Shown: positions 1-11,240 of the stretch, one piece after another
How positions within the stretch are numbered: position 1 is the stretch's first letter
Layout: each line of letters opens with the position of its first letter
Assembly (NCBI GenBank): GCA_965153455.1
Contig: OZ234497.1
Coordinates: forward strand, 6,386,001-6,450,000
Origin: Sphagnum compactum
Taxonomy: Eukaryota > Bryophyta > Sphagnopsida > Sphagnales
DNA length: 64,000 nt
Reading direction: 5' to 3'
The notes under the pieces: model-generated
The model's input: the letters and a program-made list of their open reading frames with translations, nothing else
Databases searched by the model: none
What the model was told of the DNA's origin: nothing
Position numbers and translations under genes: made by a program

Positions 1-11
1 TGGCTACCTAC

Positions 12-2593
12 CTGCTGGACATCTGGGCAAGCATTAGAGACTGATGCTCTATATACTCTTGAAGGGTAGCTGGTTGGTTACGATCAGGCATATTCCACTG
101 CAAGAAGGAGGTGGGACCTTGTACTGTGCCTGCCAGGACTCCTCCATGCTGCATACCCATCAGCTGCATGTTGCCCATAAACTCGTGCTGAACATTGCAG
201 CACGCTCGTTAGCTCAACTTGTACATTCAAAGATATCATGTTATGGATCATCATTCATTCTCACGTGCACTAATTTTTATAGTGTTCAAATTGAATCTAT
301 AAAAGAGCACAAAATGATGCAAACAAGCTGCAGCAATCTATGCAGGGTACCTGTCGCTGAATGCCTGATCTGGCGGCAGCTTGAGGATCACAGGCGCTGT
401 TGATAGCGCTCTACTCAAATCCGACCCACCAGAAACAAACAGGCGGAACTTCAAAAGTGTGTGGCTTATCATGTGTAAATGCAGAGCTTGAAGATGATCA
501 GAGCACTAGTGAAACTAGAGTTTGAGCTAAATATGATCAGCTCGTGTGACCGTACCTTGCGTTGCCGCACTCTTTCAAGAGCCTGTTCTAGTTCTCTCTC
601 CATGTCTACCAGCTGCTGAACGGATGTGACACTTTGAATGAGTTCCTCATCTGCAAGAATTAACCTGCAAATATACAGATCCCGACTTCCTTCAGTTCCT
701 ACACTTTGGTGCTTGCACGTCCCCCACTCCGCAGTAGGCTCCAACTTCTTCATTGAAAACAACAACCGAAAATGGTGTCCTACCCACTTATGTGGAATCC
801 ACGATTCATGCGGAATGGAATGGAATGAATCCAAACTCTAGTGATGGAATACTGGCACATGTCGGGCACCGGCTCCCACGACAAATGAAAATTGTACCTT
901 GCTTGTTGTTGGAGCAATTCTTTCTCGTCTGTTAGTTTCTTCACCTCTTCTTGCAACACACCAACCTCATAATTTTCGCTGCAGAATGGTTCAGATCCCA
1001 CAACACATATTATCCCCAGCTGCCCACGATATAACCTTTACGAGAATCGTCTCCTTTCATGTGCAGTAATATTATTCAGCATCGATGTCCACCACCAGCC
1101 TTTGCCAGCACGAGTCCCAATCTCAAAAGATAAAACTTCAAGCAAGTGGAATCGCAAAGTGTAGAACTTTAGACCGCATTTCGAGATCTGCAAGTGGGGG
1201 ATCATATGGCGTCTGAAGCTGCTCACCTCGATCCAGAAGCAAACTGTTGGTCTAAAGCTGCCAGATCCTTTTCTCCTGCAGCAAGCTTCTTCAGTGACTT
1301 GTGTAAATACTGCACAACCAAGCCAGTGGTCGTTTCACAGGATTCAGCTTTATTTTGCAAGAAGGTGCTCCCACATGAACATCCATCATGAACATGTCCT
1401 AGAATACGGTGTCAAGCACCAGGTCTGGACCACAAGCTTACCTCCATATTCTCGCTCTTTCTGCAAGTTGAATTGGATTCAAGTTTGAGATGCATGAACG
1501 GCAAGAACCACACCCACCCACAAACCCAGTCACCCACCCTGCCTGTTATAGACAACTTGGCTGTGACGTTGTAATGAAAAAATAGAAATCCAGCATGTGC
1601 GTGCACAAACCCTTTCCACATCACCGGTACTACAGCTTGAAAGAATTAGTGCCGGATTCTGTGATGCACTAGTGCAAACATCTCCCATGAGGTCTAGCTC
1701 AAGAAACAATACATGCTTGCTTACATGGAGAATTGGTTCTCAAGGCATGAATGTGGATCTCATTGAAATTTAGAGAGACAGTACTGATGACCTCGGTACC
1801 TGTTCTGTTGCAGTCACTGTAAGAAAGGGTTTGGCCACCTGCGCACCGCTATATACGATCCGCTACAACAATTATCTAGATAGACTGTATGCGAGACTCA
1901 GTCAAATTAGACGGGAAAGATTTGGAAGAAGAGGATTCCTGATCACTTGTGTGACCCAGAAGAACAAAACATTGCGGGTCCTGCAAGAAGTGCTGCGTAC
2001 ACACCTTTTGTTGCGCTCGTGCAACGGTAGGTTGGCGAAACGTGCGATAACATCTTCAATGCTGCTTCCCCCCGCACACCCATCCACCCAACCAGAGCTG
2101 GTCGTCAATGACTCAGTCACTCTTCCTAGAGATCTTCAACACCGATCTTCAACAGTGCAGTTTCTTCACACGGTCATATAAAGAAACTTTTCTAGGTCTA
2201 GTCTCTCCTCTAGCTAGGCTGCAATTGAGGAAAAACATATTTCCCAACGTTTCTGGTTATATGTTACGCAAGATGATTGCAGTCTGTGCGAGCGAGCTCT
2301 CCTCTAGAGTTCAAGTGCTTCAGAATCACCACCAAAAATCTTCTCCATGGACCATATATGCCTGAACATTGAGGAAATCGACAAGTGAACTTTCAGGCGG
2401 AAGCAGCGAACCTACAATTACAATACTGCGTGAGCTTTCCAGAGGGCGAGAACATGATGAGGCCAACGTCAATGTCGCACAGCACCGACAGCTCGTACGC
2501 CTTCTTGATTAGCCCACTGCGTCGCTTGGAGAACGTCACCTGCCTGTTGGTCGGATTCTCGATCTTCTTGATCTCCAGCTTCACCCTTCCCAT
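12..2593 (-). CDS. MIKC*-type MADS-box transcription factor, 5' part (3' end outside window)
   Basis: Nuclear DNA-binding transcription factor. Exons read on the minus strand: 2593-2412 (MADS domain, 60 codons, starts [10 protein letters not shown]), 2061-2005 ([12 protein letters not shown]), 1460-1442 (19-nt microexon), 1309-1227, 978-898, 664-556, possibly 396-351, and 187-12. All joins keep frame and use GT-AG. The joined I/K region reads [18 protein letters not shown], then [17 protein letters not shown] and [15 protein letters not shown], a heptad-rich K-like coiled coil. The last exon carries [12 protein letters not shown], a C-terminal motif I associate with non-seed MIKC* proteins. 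The long multi-exon I region separates MIKC* from MIKCc. MIKC* proteins act in the gametophyte and male germline of land plants (family knowledge). Exon 1 may end at 2412 (AG|gttcgc) or at a weaker site a few codons earlier (CA|gtattg). An in-frame ATG at 2623 could add ten residues; I prefer 2593, the family's usual start. The stop codon is not in the window. Confidence 0.9.
351..396 (-). other. possible extra exon of the MADS gene
   Basis: A 46-nt stretch bounded on the minus strand by caacag and gtaccc reads [15 protein letters not shown] when entered with one leading base, and it ends in phase 0 as needed by the next exon (187-12). The exon before it (664-556) also ends in phase 0, so inclusion would need a further small exon or a different donor. 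MIKC* proteins usually carry an S/Y-D/E-P-type stretch here, which is why it was considered. Unproven. Confidence 0.3.
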
Positions 2594-3925
2594 GGCCGCT
2601 AGCCGCCGCCGTTGCTGCTGCATACATGAGATCAGACTGCAGTGATCAACATCTTCTCTATCTTTCTTGCGCCCTCCTTATACTTAACGTCGTTCTTGCA
2701 ACAAGTTGGAAATGGCTCATTCTATGTACATATCACAAGAGAGGAAGGAGACCTCAAGACCCGGCCACCAGCCACAGGAAGACATGCAAAAAAATTATGG
2801 CCCGATCGAGAGCCATGATCTGATCCTGAGGAATGCAGTAAGAACATGATCAGAGTAGTTGCTGAGCACTGGGACCAGATCTAATTCTTTGTTACATGGC
2901 AAGAGCGATGCATGTGAAATCGGCGATCTCTTGAAGCAACATGTCCACACGTCCGCACAAGACGCGGTAGTTGTGCATATCCTGCAGTACAGGCTTCGAG
3001 AGAACTAGGCATGTAATCTCTCCGCGAACTTGAAAATGCATTGTACTGTACACTCAAGAGACTTGGAACTGCTCTAGGAGTCGATGAGCAGCAAGCGTAA
3101 TCAATATTAAGCTGACCGTTTGAAGTAAGGTTTTGTCCGGGCTAGCGACAATCAACTCCACGTTGAAATCTGAGACTGCAGAATTCGTGGAGTCAAACTC
3201 TCCGTTGTCGAAGAAAGCAAGAACAAGATCAGCGAAACTCTCTAGGTCCATACAAACATACATCTGCAGTCTTAACGCCTGACGTCACAAACCTGGATCT
3301 CTGGACAAACTTTTTCAACGCAGGGTCTGCCTCCATCAGAAGTTTTGAAAAAGGATTGAGAAAGAAGAGGACAACATCATGAGATTCGTGAACCGCATAT
3401 TGCCATGATCACGGCGCAGCGAAGGATCATCATCGTCATGACAAAAATGAACAACATGACTGCTATACTATCGTCCTGAGATTCAAACCCCAAGTATGTA
3501 ATAACCTGCCATACAGTAACACGCTCAAGGCTCTCTCTCATGCTGTTGACAAGGAACAAACCAAAAGGAGTAGAAGTACTGCCCGCTGCCGCCGCGATAA
3601 CCACGACCTCTGTCCCTGCCCCCTGAGGCTGTCTATGTCTCTGTCTGGGTCCCTGGCGCGCGATGTGCGTGTAGATGGTCTTCTTTCCTCCCTGACGTCG
3701 TCGGTCGTCGGCAATAACTACCACCGCACTTAAATCAGCAACTTCAAAAAATTTCACCGAGTCGTCGTCGTCGACAAGATGATGATGCTCTCAGCAGTCA
3801 TATGTCCACTACAGTTGCTTATCCACGATGATGTTCCTCTCGTCATGAGAAAAGACCAAACTCTTGCAAGCAACAACCAGGGGGTGCAGTGGAAGAAAAA
3901 TAGAGGAAGCTTGAACGGAAGAACA

Positions 3926-3996
3926 CGAAGAAGAAGAAGAAGACGACGAGGAAGAAGAAGAAGAAGAAGAAGACGAGGAGAAGGAAGAAGAAGATG
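3926..3996. repeat. (GAA)n/(GAC)n imperfect trinucleotide tract
   Basis: Purine-only run on the plus strand made of GAA with GAC and GAG interruptions. It lies about 1.35 kb upstream of the MADS start codon, on whose sense strand it reads as CTT repeats. Confidence 0.9.
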
Positions 3997-4143
3997 AGGT
4001 TCCAAAGACAGCCAAGCTTTGGCGCCAGCGAGGAAGAGGAGGAAACAAAAGGGAGGAAAAAAACAAACTCACCCTCCCCAAAAAAAGGCCTAATTTTTTT
4101 TTCAACGAGTGAAGAGAGTGAGACAACTAGTAGCCTATTAATA

Positions 4144-4282
4144 ATGGAAGAATCCCAAAATTCATTTAAATTATTTCTAAATATATTAGAAATTAATTCA
4201 GACTAAATGGGGGTCTCTGAATTCAAATTGAACATTTTTTGGAATTAATATGACCACTAAGAAGCCTCACTCGAAAAGGTCA
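4144..4282 (+). repeat. dispersed repeat A, copy 1
   Basis: About 135 bp of clear similarity, with the shared core aatcccaaaattcattt and then a shared gaattcaaat segment, to 33752-33888 in the same orientation. It encodes nothing recognisable and is probably a piece of a decayed transposon. Confidence 0.7.
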
Positions 4283-4300
4283 AGGTACACCAACATGGGT

Positions 4301-6858
4301 GCTAGTTCACTTTGGCCATTAAATAGAGGATATGTTACCCAGTGTAATTTTTTCCTCGGCTGTTTGATGTAGGGCAGGGGGGGAAGTTTTAGAACATTTT
4401 TCAAAATGCTCCCCCCCCTCCCCCCCCCCCCCTTTTTTCTTGTTTTCCTGTGACTCAAAACAGAAACACTAATTGGAGCAGGTTTTTTAACACTCTGTAA
4501 AGCCCTCAGCTGCTGAGGGTTGGGCCCACTCTCGCCGTTGTCTCTAGCAGTCACTTATTCTGATAAAAGCCGACCATCTCGGGCTTTACCCTACACCAAT
4601 TTCATTCAATCAAATTCCAACCAACATGAATGGAATTTCATTTTGGCCAGCTACATTCAAATGCCTCTCTTTTTCTTCTTCCTCTTGTTATTCTCTTATC
4701 TCCTGGCCTCTTGACGAAGGGAAATTGGTCATAATGAGAATTGACTTAATTATTTGCATCCATGAAGAGAGCAACTATTGTTTTTCATTCAAGAAGTGAT
4801 GGGATTATGGAATTGATGGCCCAAATTATGTTAGCAGACATTACTACCAGAGTTTTACAATGGTGATGGTGCCTTATGAATATAATCCCCCCACCCCTCT
4901 CAGGAAAGTGATCAGAACTGACAAAACAACAATAGGTTTTTATGTATCCTGGAATGGTTGAGACTCGGCGCATGGAGTTACACAGATGCAGCTGGAGCTC
5001 AGGGGCTGAGTCCAGTAGGCTGAAGAATCAGTGAGTTTGTTGTGTGTGAAAGTTTGCAAAATTTTGACCTCATAAAATAAAGAGAAAATGCTCTTTGTGA
5101 ATTTCTCCCAAAATATAAAACTCTTGGCTATCAAAAGTTTTATATTTTGCACTTGTTTGGAACAAGCATGTCATGTGGTAATAACTCTGACCTTTATGGC
5201 AGGTTCATACTTTGAACCAAAAACATCACTTATTAAAGAACTTCTCATCTAGATGCATGCACTTCCACCGAACATGTATGCACACATTATATATTCTAGA
5301 AGTCACTCTCACATTGGGTCTAAGTTCTAGCCAAATTGTTTTGCCCCAATCACCAATGGATAGTCTCTTGACTACAAGTAGAGCCACCAAACACAGTTCC
5401 AAGTTTCTTATCTAGCACATATTTGGAAAGAAAGAGTAAACCCTTGGAGTTTCTATTAGCACACTTTTGCAAAGAAGTATCACATTCAAAATTTCAACAT
5501 AAAGCCCACACTTTTTTGGCAAAGAAAGAGACACATGAATTAACTGAGGTCGGGGAAGTGCAAGAGGGACTCCAAGATGGGGCCAATTTAAGTCATTAAT
5601 CATTCATATGTACAAAATGGATGTAAACATGCACCAAAAGTATGTGTGTTTAAGATTAGAGCACAAATATGCGATGTTTTTCCTCTTTCTTCAATCAGGA
5701 TTGGGCTTTGAGTATTATGTGTAGGGTAATGCCTTGAAAGCATGGGATTTCACCTTACAAAGCCACAGGTCTGGGGTGTAATGCCCTGCTGTCAAGTTAC
5801 TACTAATGTTGGCCAATTTTTGGATTTTACAAGACTCATCAAGTTTGGGTCAATTTTTTTCCAAAATGGAAGATGTTCTGGTTATGGGTCTATGAAATAT
5901 TCTCAAAAATTAAAACCCATTGGTTTCTGAGTTGAGTCAAATTTTGTGACCGAATGGTTTCAGGTCGGACAAGTTCAGCTTTTATAAGAACCTTGGGTTT
6001 TGGGTCAGTTTTAGCTTATCCGTGGGGATGGTTTAAAACTTAATTTTTAAGTGGTTTTTGATTTTTTTGGATTCTCTTGTGTTTTCATCAAGCTCCGTTA
6101 ATTTCTCAGAGGGTTCCTAGAGTTCCCAAAGTGTTCTTAAAAGAAATGTTATGGAGATATAGTGTGTATTGTGTGATTCATATTAGTTAGTCAAGGCGGG
6201 GGACATATAAAGTGTTTTTCTTTCAACGAGCCTCTTTGATCAACCCGTCACCAAAACAAACCTCAAACTTTTGGCACTCCCCATATAAAAATTAAAGCTT
6301 AAGGTTGAAATGGAAATGTGGCTAAAGTTTTAGGTCAATGTTTTGATGGAAATTGCCATAATGCAACATGGAGAAACGCAACATAAAATGACAGTATGAA
6401 AGACAAGAAACAACACAAGATCCAAAAACTAATACTAAGAACAGAAGTGGGTTGAACCCTGATCCTTGTGGATCCTACCCATTACAACCTAGCTCGGACC
6501 TGCACAACCCACTCAAATTAGAACCAAACCTGCAAACCCACATGTCAGCCTATCCCAATGCAAAAAAATTCCAATGGTTGAATACAAAAGCAACATAACC
6601 TGATGTCAAGCATATAAAAAAATTGCCCAGCACATTTAGAAAACACCCAACATGCAATAAGAAGAAAAAAAACCAAAAGTGATTGACATTGACACATGCA
6701 ATGTATAAAATAAAAATTAACCAGCAGTGAAAATGAAGCATAAATCCAAACCTCCCTTCCATGATTTATTTTGATGCCTAGGATGCTTGCAAATAAGCCA
6801 CATACATCCTGTACCAAACTGAATTGCATTATAAATCTGCAATCAACTACCACAAAAG
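4301..6858. other. AT-rich spacer without recognisable gene
   Basis: Contains a C8-T-C13 tract at 4411-4432 and the 13-mer gtagggtaatgcc at 5721-5733, which recurs at 38887-38899. No ORF here looks protein-coding. Confidence 0.5.
4411..4432. repeat. poly-C tract (C8-T-C13)
   Basis: Almost pure cytosine run; the minus strand is a G tract able to form quadruplex structures. One of several G/C homopolymers in the window (see 39719, 52245, 53139, 54883, 59225). Confidence 0.95.
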
Positions 6859-7150
6859 CTACAGTTCAAAAACTGCACCAAGTCCTAATGGTAATACAAC
6901 CAAACAGTCTAATTTTATCAGTCCAATCCTTGATGGCCTCACCAAAAAGGAAAATATCCCAACTATAGTGGTCCTGTCTTGTGTAGACATCTTCACAACC
7001 AAATCTAGATGGGTAGATAACCTATTTTGCAACTTGGATTTCATCAATGACAATGTGGAGAAACAATGTTTGTCTTCTACCCTACCCAGATTCATAATCA
7101 CAAACAGCTTTGCTAAAGCACATATTTTGACAATCGATGTTGCAAGAAGG
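6859..7150 (-). pseudogene. hAT-type transposase C-terminal relic
   Basis: The minus strand reads ALAKLFVIMNLGRVEDKHC followed by FSTLSLMKSKLQNRLSTHLD. The pattern E-x-x-F-S-x-L-x-x-x-K-S-x-x-x-N-R-L matches the C-terminal dimerisation region of hAT transposases (E/D-R-x-F-S core). It is open for about 95 codons, with no N-terminal zinc finger or DDE segments and nothing recognisable upstream. Identification rests on this motif only; a related domesticated protein is less likely because no exon structure flanks it. Confidence 0.6.
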
Positions 7151-10094
7151 TGTTGGATGCAAGTTTAAACCATAAACGTGGGGGAGAGTTGCATAGTACT
7201 TGCAGTTCCAAAGCAACTACATGGTTGTTTTTGCATGGTGATCTTGAAAAGAGATGTCCTAAGATCAAATCTACCTTCATATAAAAGAGCTAGGATCACC
7301 CGATCTGAACCTAAGCCAATGATCTTTGTTTTTGAAATAAAAATGAAGCTTTAACAGGCTAAGTAACTAGGTGGCCCCGAAAAGTTTTTCAATTAGAAGG
7401 TTCAACCAATATTGAAGATATATGATGCTTGTGGCATTCAACAATTCTTAACTTGGGAATTGACACTCAAATTTTGAAATCAAGCACAAAACAACACGTG
7501 AACATTATAACTTGACTACTTGAAAAGGAGATATTCAATCATCTTTGGTGGTTTGAATGAACACCTTAGTGTATGGGCATTTCTTATGCAACTATTACTA
7601 CTTGCCTTAAAAATAAAAGATCACATATTGAATGTTTGTTGTTAAATCAATCCACCATGCAGGAAGCAACTAATCATTGTATAATCATGCAAATTCAAAA
7701 ATGTTTTGACTTTACCTTGTCTCTGGATTAGAATGTAACTTGTATAATTCTACACAAGGTAATTTAACAGTAATCACAAAATCACACACAAATGTGTCAT
7801 GTGTGTTAAAGGGTGATATGTGATTTATAATTGTTATTCAGAGTTGTTAGATCTATAATTGTACATAGTAGTTACATTTTTTAATAGGTTTATTGATTAT
7901 ATTTTTACTGTTTAATTATTGGTCGTCTGTTTATGTTCTTGTATATAAGTACAGATGACCATGTACTTTGAGGATTATGACAATGTGATGATACTATGGT
8001 TATTGTTGAATCAAATGAAAATTTTCTTAAATTCTTTCAGTTTTCTTTGATTTGGAAATATAAAATATGTTTCTTGTCTTGCATCGAATGAAGTAATTTA
8101 TATTACAAACCAAAGAAAAGAACTATAAAAATTGTTCTAATCTAAAAAACTTTAACAAAATTGAAACATAAAATCTGTTTTTTCCAACGTGCATGTGCAA
8201 ATTCAATGAATACATGAACTACTTCTAAATGAGCATGATGCACATCAACTCCATTACCAACTCAATGTCACAAATATATTCAAGGTTTTTATTTGTTGCC
8301 ATCACACATGATTTAAATTGTTGTTCATGTGAACCACTAGAGTTTTGTATTTAGTAAACATTCTTTTCACTAAAGACAACATGGAAATCCACCTAATTTT
8401 TACATTGCACAACAATTTCAAACCTTTAGTTTCAAAAAGCTTGGCAAGGCTACCATGTTCAAGATGTTTTTTTGGCGAAAAAGAATAATGTGTGTAAGTG
8501 GTTTACAACAAGCCCTCAAGCTTAACAACTAAGATCTAATTCGAAAGGGTCTACACCACTAGGTTGGTGTGATGTGCCATGTAGTGCACGCCAATTATGA
8601 ATGGTGGTGATTTAAACTTGAGTTATGTAACAACACCAATTAGCATGCCTATGAACATTACAACCCCATCAATCCAAAACATGTAAACTTCCTAACAACC
8701 TATTTTGCTATCAAGCCCCCATTTGAGACCAATCGCTAGTTGTAGTGGAAACATGTTGTAACAACTTAGGAAATGCATAGAATGAAAAGAAAACACAAAA
8801 AATGAAAAAAAAGAACCTCTAACTTTTTTTTGTAAATGGACAACCACATTGTAAAGCTTAGGAAAATCTCGAATTAAAATCCACACAAAGAATGGACAAG
8901 AAGGGAAAAAAAACAACTAGGGGTTCAAGGGTAAAAGAGAAATTATCTACATTTTAGGTTGGAAGTTGAACTTTGTGTGTTTACAACAACATGGAGTTTG
9001 ATGCCAACAACAACCAAATCTTCGTGTTGTTCTTGTCACCAATTGTTTTTCATATAATAATGTTGAGTTCACAATTACAATAGTTTTTCATAAACCCATT
9101 GTAATTTCCATTTACTACCAGCCATTGCTAATACTCTTTGTCATAATGCTATTGGCAAATAACCAATAAGAAAAAAAAAATCTTGTGAATCATAATGAAA
9201 GGAGGGCAAAGGGAGGTAACAATGTTAGAGTAATCAACATGATGCACAATCGACAACCTAACTCATCAACACATAGATAGACAAGCAAGCAAAGTGACTA
9301 CGAGGCGGTTAAAAGTCAACATTGACGAAACCAATATCAATTGTAGGCCATTTTTTATAGGTTGATGTCAACCCTTCAACAATTATTGCCCTTCACATGA
9401 TTGAGTGTAAAACTAGCTATAGGTTTAATGGTTAGGATTATGGCTAAATGGATGGCTTAGATCCATCCATTTTAACAAAGCCATGTCATTTGGCCCTTTC
9501 AAAAATTGCCACTTGGCAAAATTTTGGCCTAAAAAACATTGGATAAAATGGTGGTTAAAATAATCAAGCCTCTTGAGTATTATTACATCACCTCATTCCC
9601 TGAATAGATACTCTATTACTAAAATTGTTGATCATCATTTATGACATAATGTTAAGAAATACCACACTTTTATCCCATATGCTTTGCCCAAACTTGTAAT
9701 GAAGAAACCGTCAAGCCAAAAAGAAATTTTAAATAGGTGCAAAGTCCAAAAATGTTCAATCTAATTACATTTTGTATAAAAAGTTGTTAGATTCATGGGA
9801 CAATTTTGGGATTTGGTTTATTCACCTTAGCTTATCCTAGGTATTGTTAAGGTTTAAGTCTTGAAGTAGGTTTTTCATTTGAACATTTGTTATAATGGGT
9901 GTAGTTCCATGTAAATGTGTCAAATCCAAATTTTTAAACTAGACCCAAATCTAGCAAAAAAAATTTGAAACCCTAAAAATCATAAATAAACCAAAACACA
10001 CCAAAAAAGGAAAAAATAAAGAACAAAATGGAAGGAGCTATGTCCAGGATGACAAAAAAACCACTTAAAAAAGCAAACCACAAGGGGAACATCA
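7151..10094. other. AT-rich spacer
   Basis: No gene seen. The stretch around 7845-8040 begins tgttagatctataattg and contains tgtatataagtac, so it could be a solo LTR of a Copia element, but no polypurine tract, primer-binding site or second LTR was found. Confidence 0.4.
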
Positions 10095-11240
10095 AGTTTT
10101 TGAACCCCCTCTTGTCGAAAGAAACATATCAAATAAGAAAAGGGAAGGACCTTTTGAAAGGATGCCTACCTTAGAAAAACCCTTACCTACCGCAAATAGA
10201 GATTGCATGCGCATGGTGTAATGCCACCAACACCCTCTATCTATAAAGTGCACGCAAAACTAAAAGAGCAGGGCCTCCAATGGCCTTCACTTCCCATGCC
10301 ATGTTGGAACATTAATGAATTTTTTTTTTCATTTGTTGGTGTAAACATCCAAAAACTTTTATAGTAAGAAAGAGAAACATGTTTGTCAGAAACCGATTGT
10401 GATAAAAATCATCATTCGCTTGAGCCACGATTATTGTAGCAATTCCACAAAAAAGAGTGGCCCATGAAATAGGGTCGGTGATGACAATGTCTACCAACAT
10501 GCAGACACCATCACTTGATAGCACAATGTCGATTTGACGACATTAAGACTACAAGACAAGGGGTGAAAGGACATGGGTTTGCTTTTGCAAGACATGAAAT
10601 CCCACATCTTTTGCAATGATTGCAAAAAAAATTCGCACATCATGCGAGGTGATCCTCTCTTCACCATGTGCATAGCGAAAAAGGTGGATCACCATAAGAT
10701 CCAATGGTTGGCTACAAATGCAGTGTGACACCCCAAGGACTAAAGCACGAGAAAGACCCAACCTAATGCACAATGCAGTCGAAAAAACATTTGAAAGTAG
10801 GCAGAAGAAAAGAATAACTTCATGGGTTAACAACTAAACGTTCGCACCCAACCTCGCACATGACTTCAAACGTGCTCGATTTGAATCAAAAGGTAAATAA
10901 AAAAAAATGTTAATAAAAGAATGGTTTTGCAATTTCTCTTAAATACTCTCCTGAAAGCAATTTGTGCCTTTCTTAACCAACTACTCAAAAGGGGGGACAC
11001 ATGCTATAACCTCTAGGGGAAAAAGCTCTCACGTTGATTTCAAATGTGCTTGAAAAGGGAATGGCCTTGAATTGTCGCACCTATCGCCTTCAACAAGAAT
11101 GGGCAAGAATCAAACAAAAACCTAAAAACTATGATAGGGGCTACTAAAGCTCAACTCCCCAAATAGGCAGCTAGAGTAGTGAATTTTGAAAGAATCAACC
11201 CTACACTCCCATTAAAATGGGGAAAGCCATTTGCCAATAG
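10095..11240 (-). pseudogene. 3' end of a non-LTR retrotransposon ORF with restriction-like endonuclease domain (relic)
   Basis: Read in pieces on the minus strand. The upstream end (about 11215-11060) reads LILSKFTTLAAYLGS, then ALVAPIIVFRFLFDSCPF, resembling sequence after the RT domain. Next (10833-10560) comes ALCIRLGLSRALVL, then HCICSQPLD and HLFRYAHGEERITSHD: a CxC...H...(C to Y) knuckle followed by an (R/S)HD motif. Then (about 10540-10312) DIVLSSDGVCMLVDIVITDP, AQANDDFYHNR and IKVFGCLHQQ, a PD-(D/E)XK-like layout. This order (zinc knuckle, RHD/RHN-like, PD..D) is that of REL-endonuclease non-LTR elements. Stops and frameshifts separate the pieces, so it is dead. The assignment is from motif order and memory of similar plant repeats; no RT catalytic YADD is left in the window. 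Confidence 0.55.

Larger units (their letters stand above)
2624..4300. other. upstream region of the MADS gene
   Basis: No protein-coding exon is recognisable. The minus strand is pyrimidine-rich close to a (CTT)n tract at about 3926-3996, typical of a plant 5' leader or promoter-proximal region. Short ORFs on both strands here encode only low-complexity Ser or Arg runs made by that tract. A leader intron is possible but cannot be placed from sequence alone. Confidence 0.4.

Noticed and set aside
3809-4126. Poly-Ser and poly-Arg ORFs
   Set aside because: Translations of the (GAA)n tract in several frames.
7845-8040. Copia solo LTR
   Set aside because: Only a tgttag start and a TATA-like word; no matching LTR, polypurine tract, primer site or target duplication.
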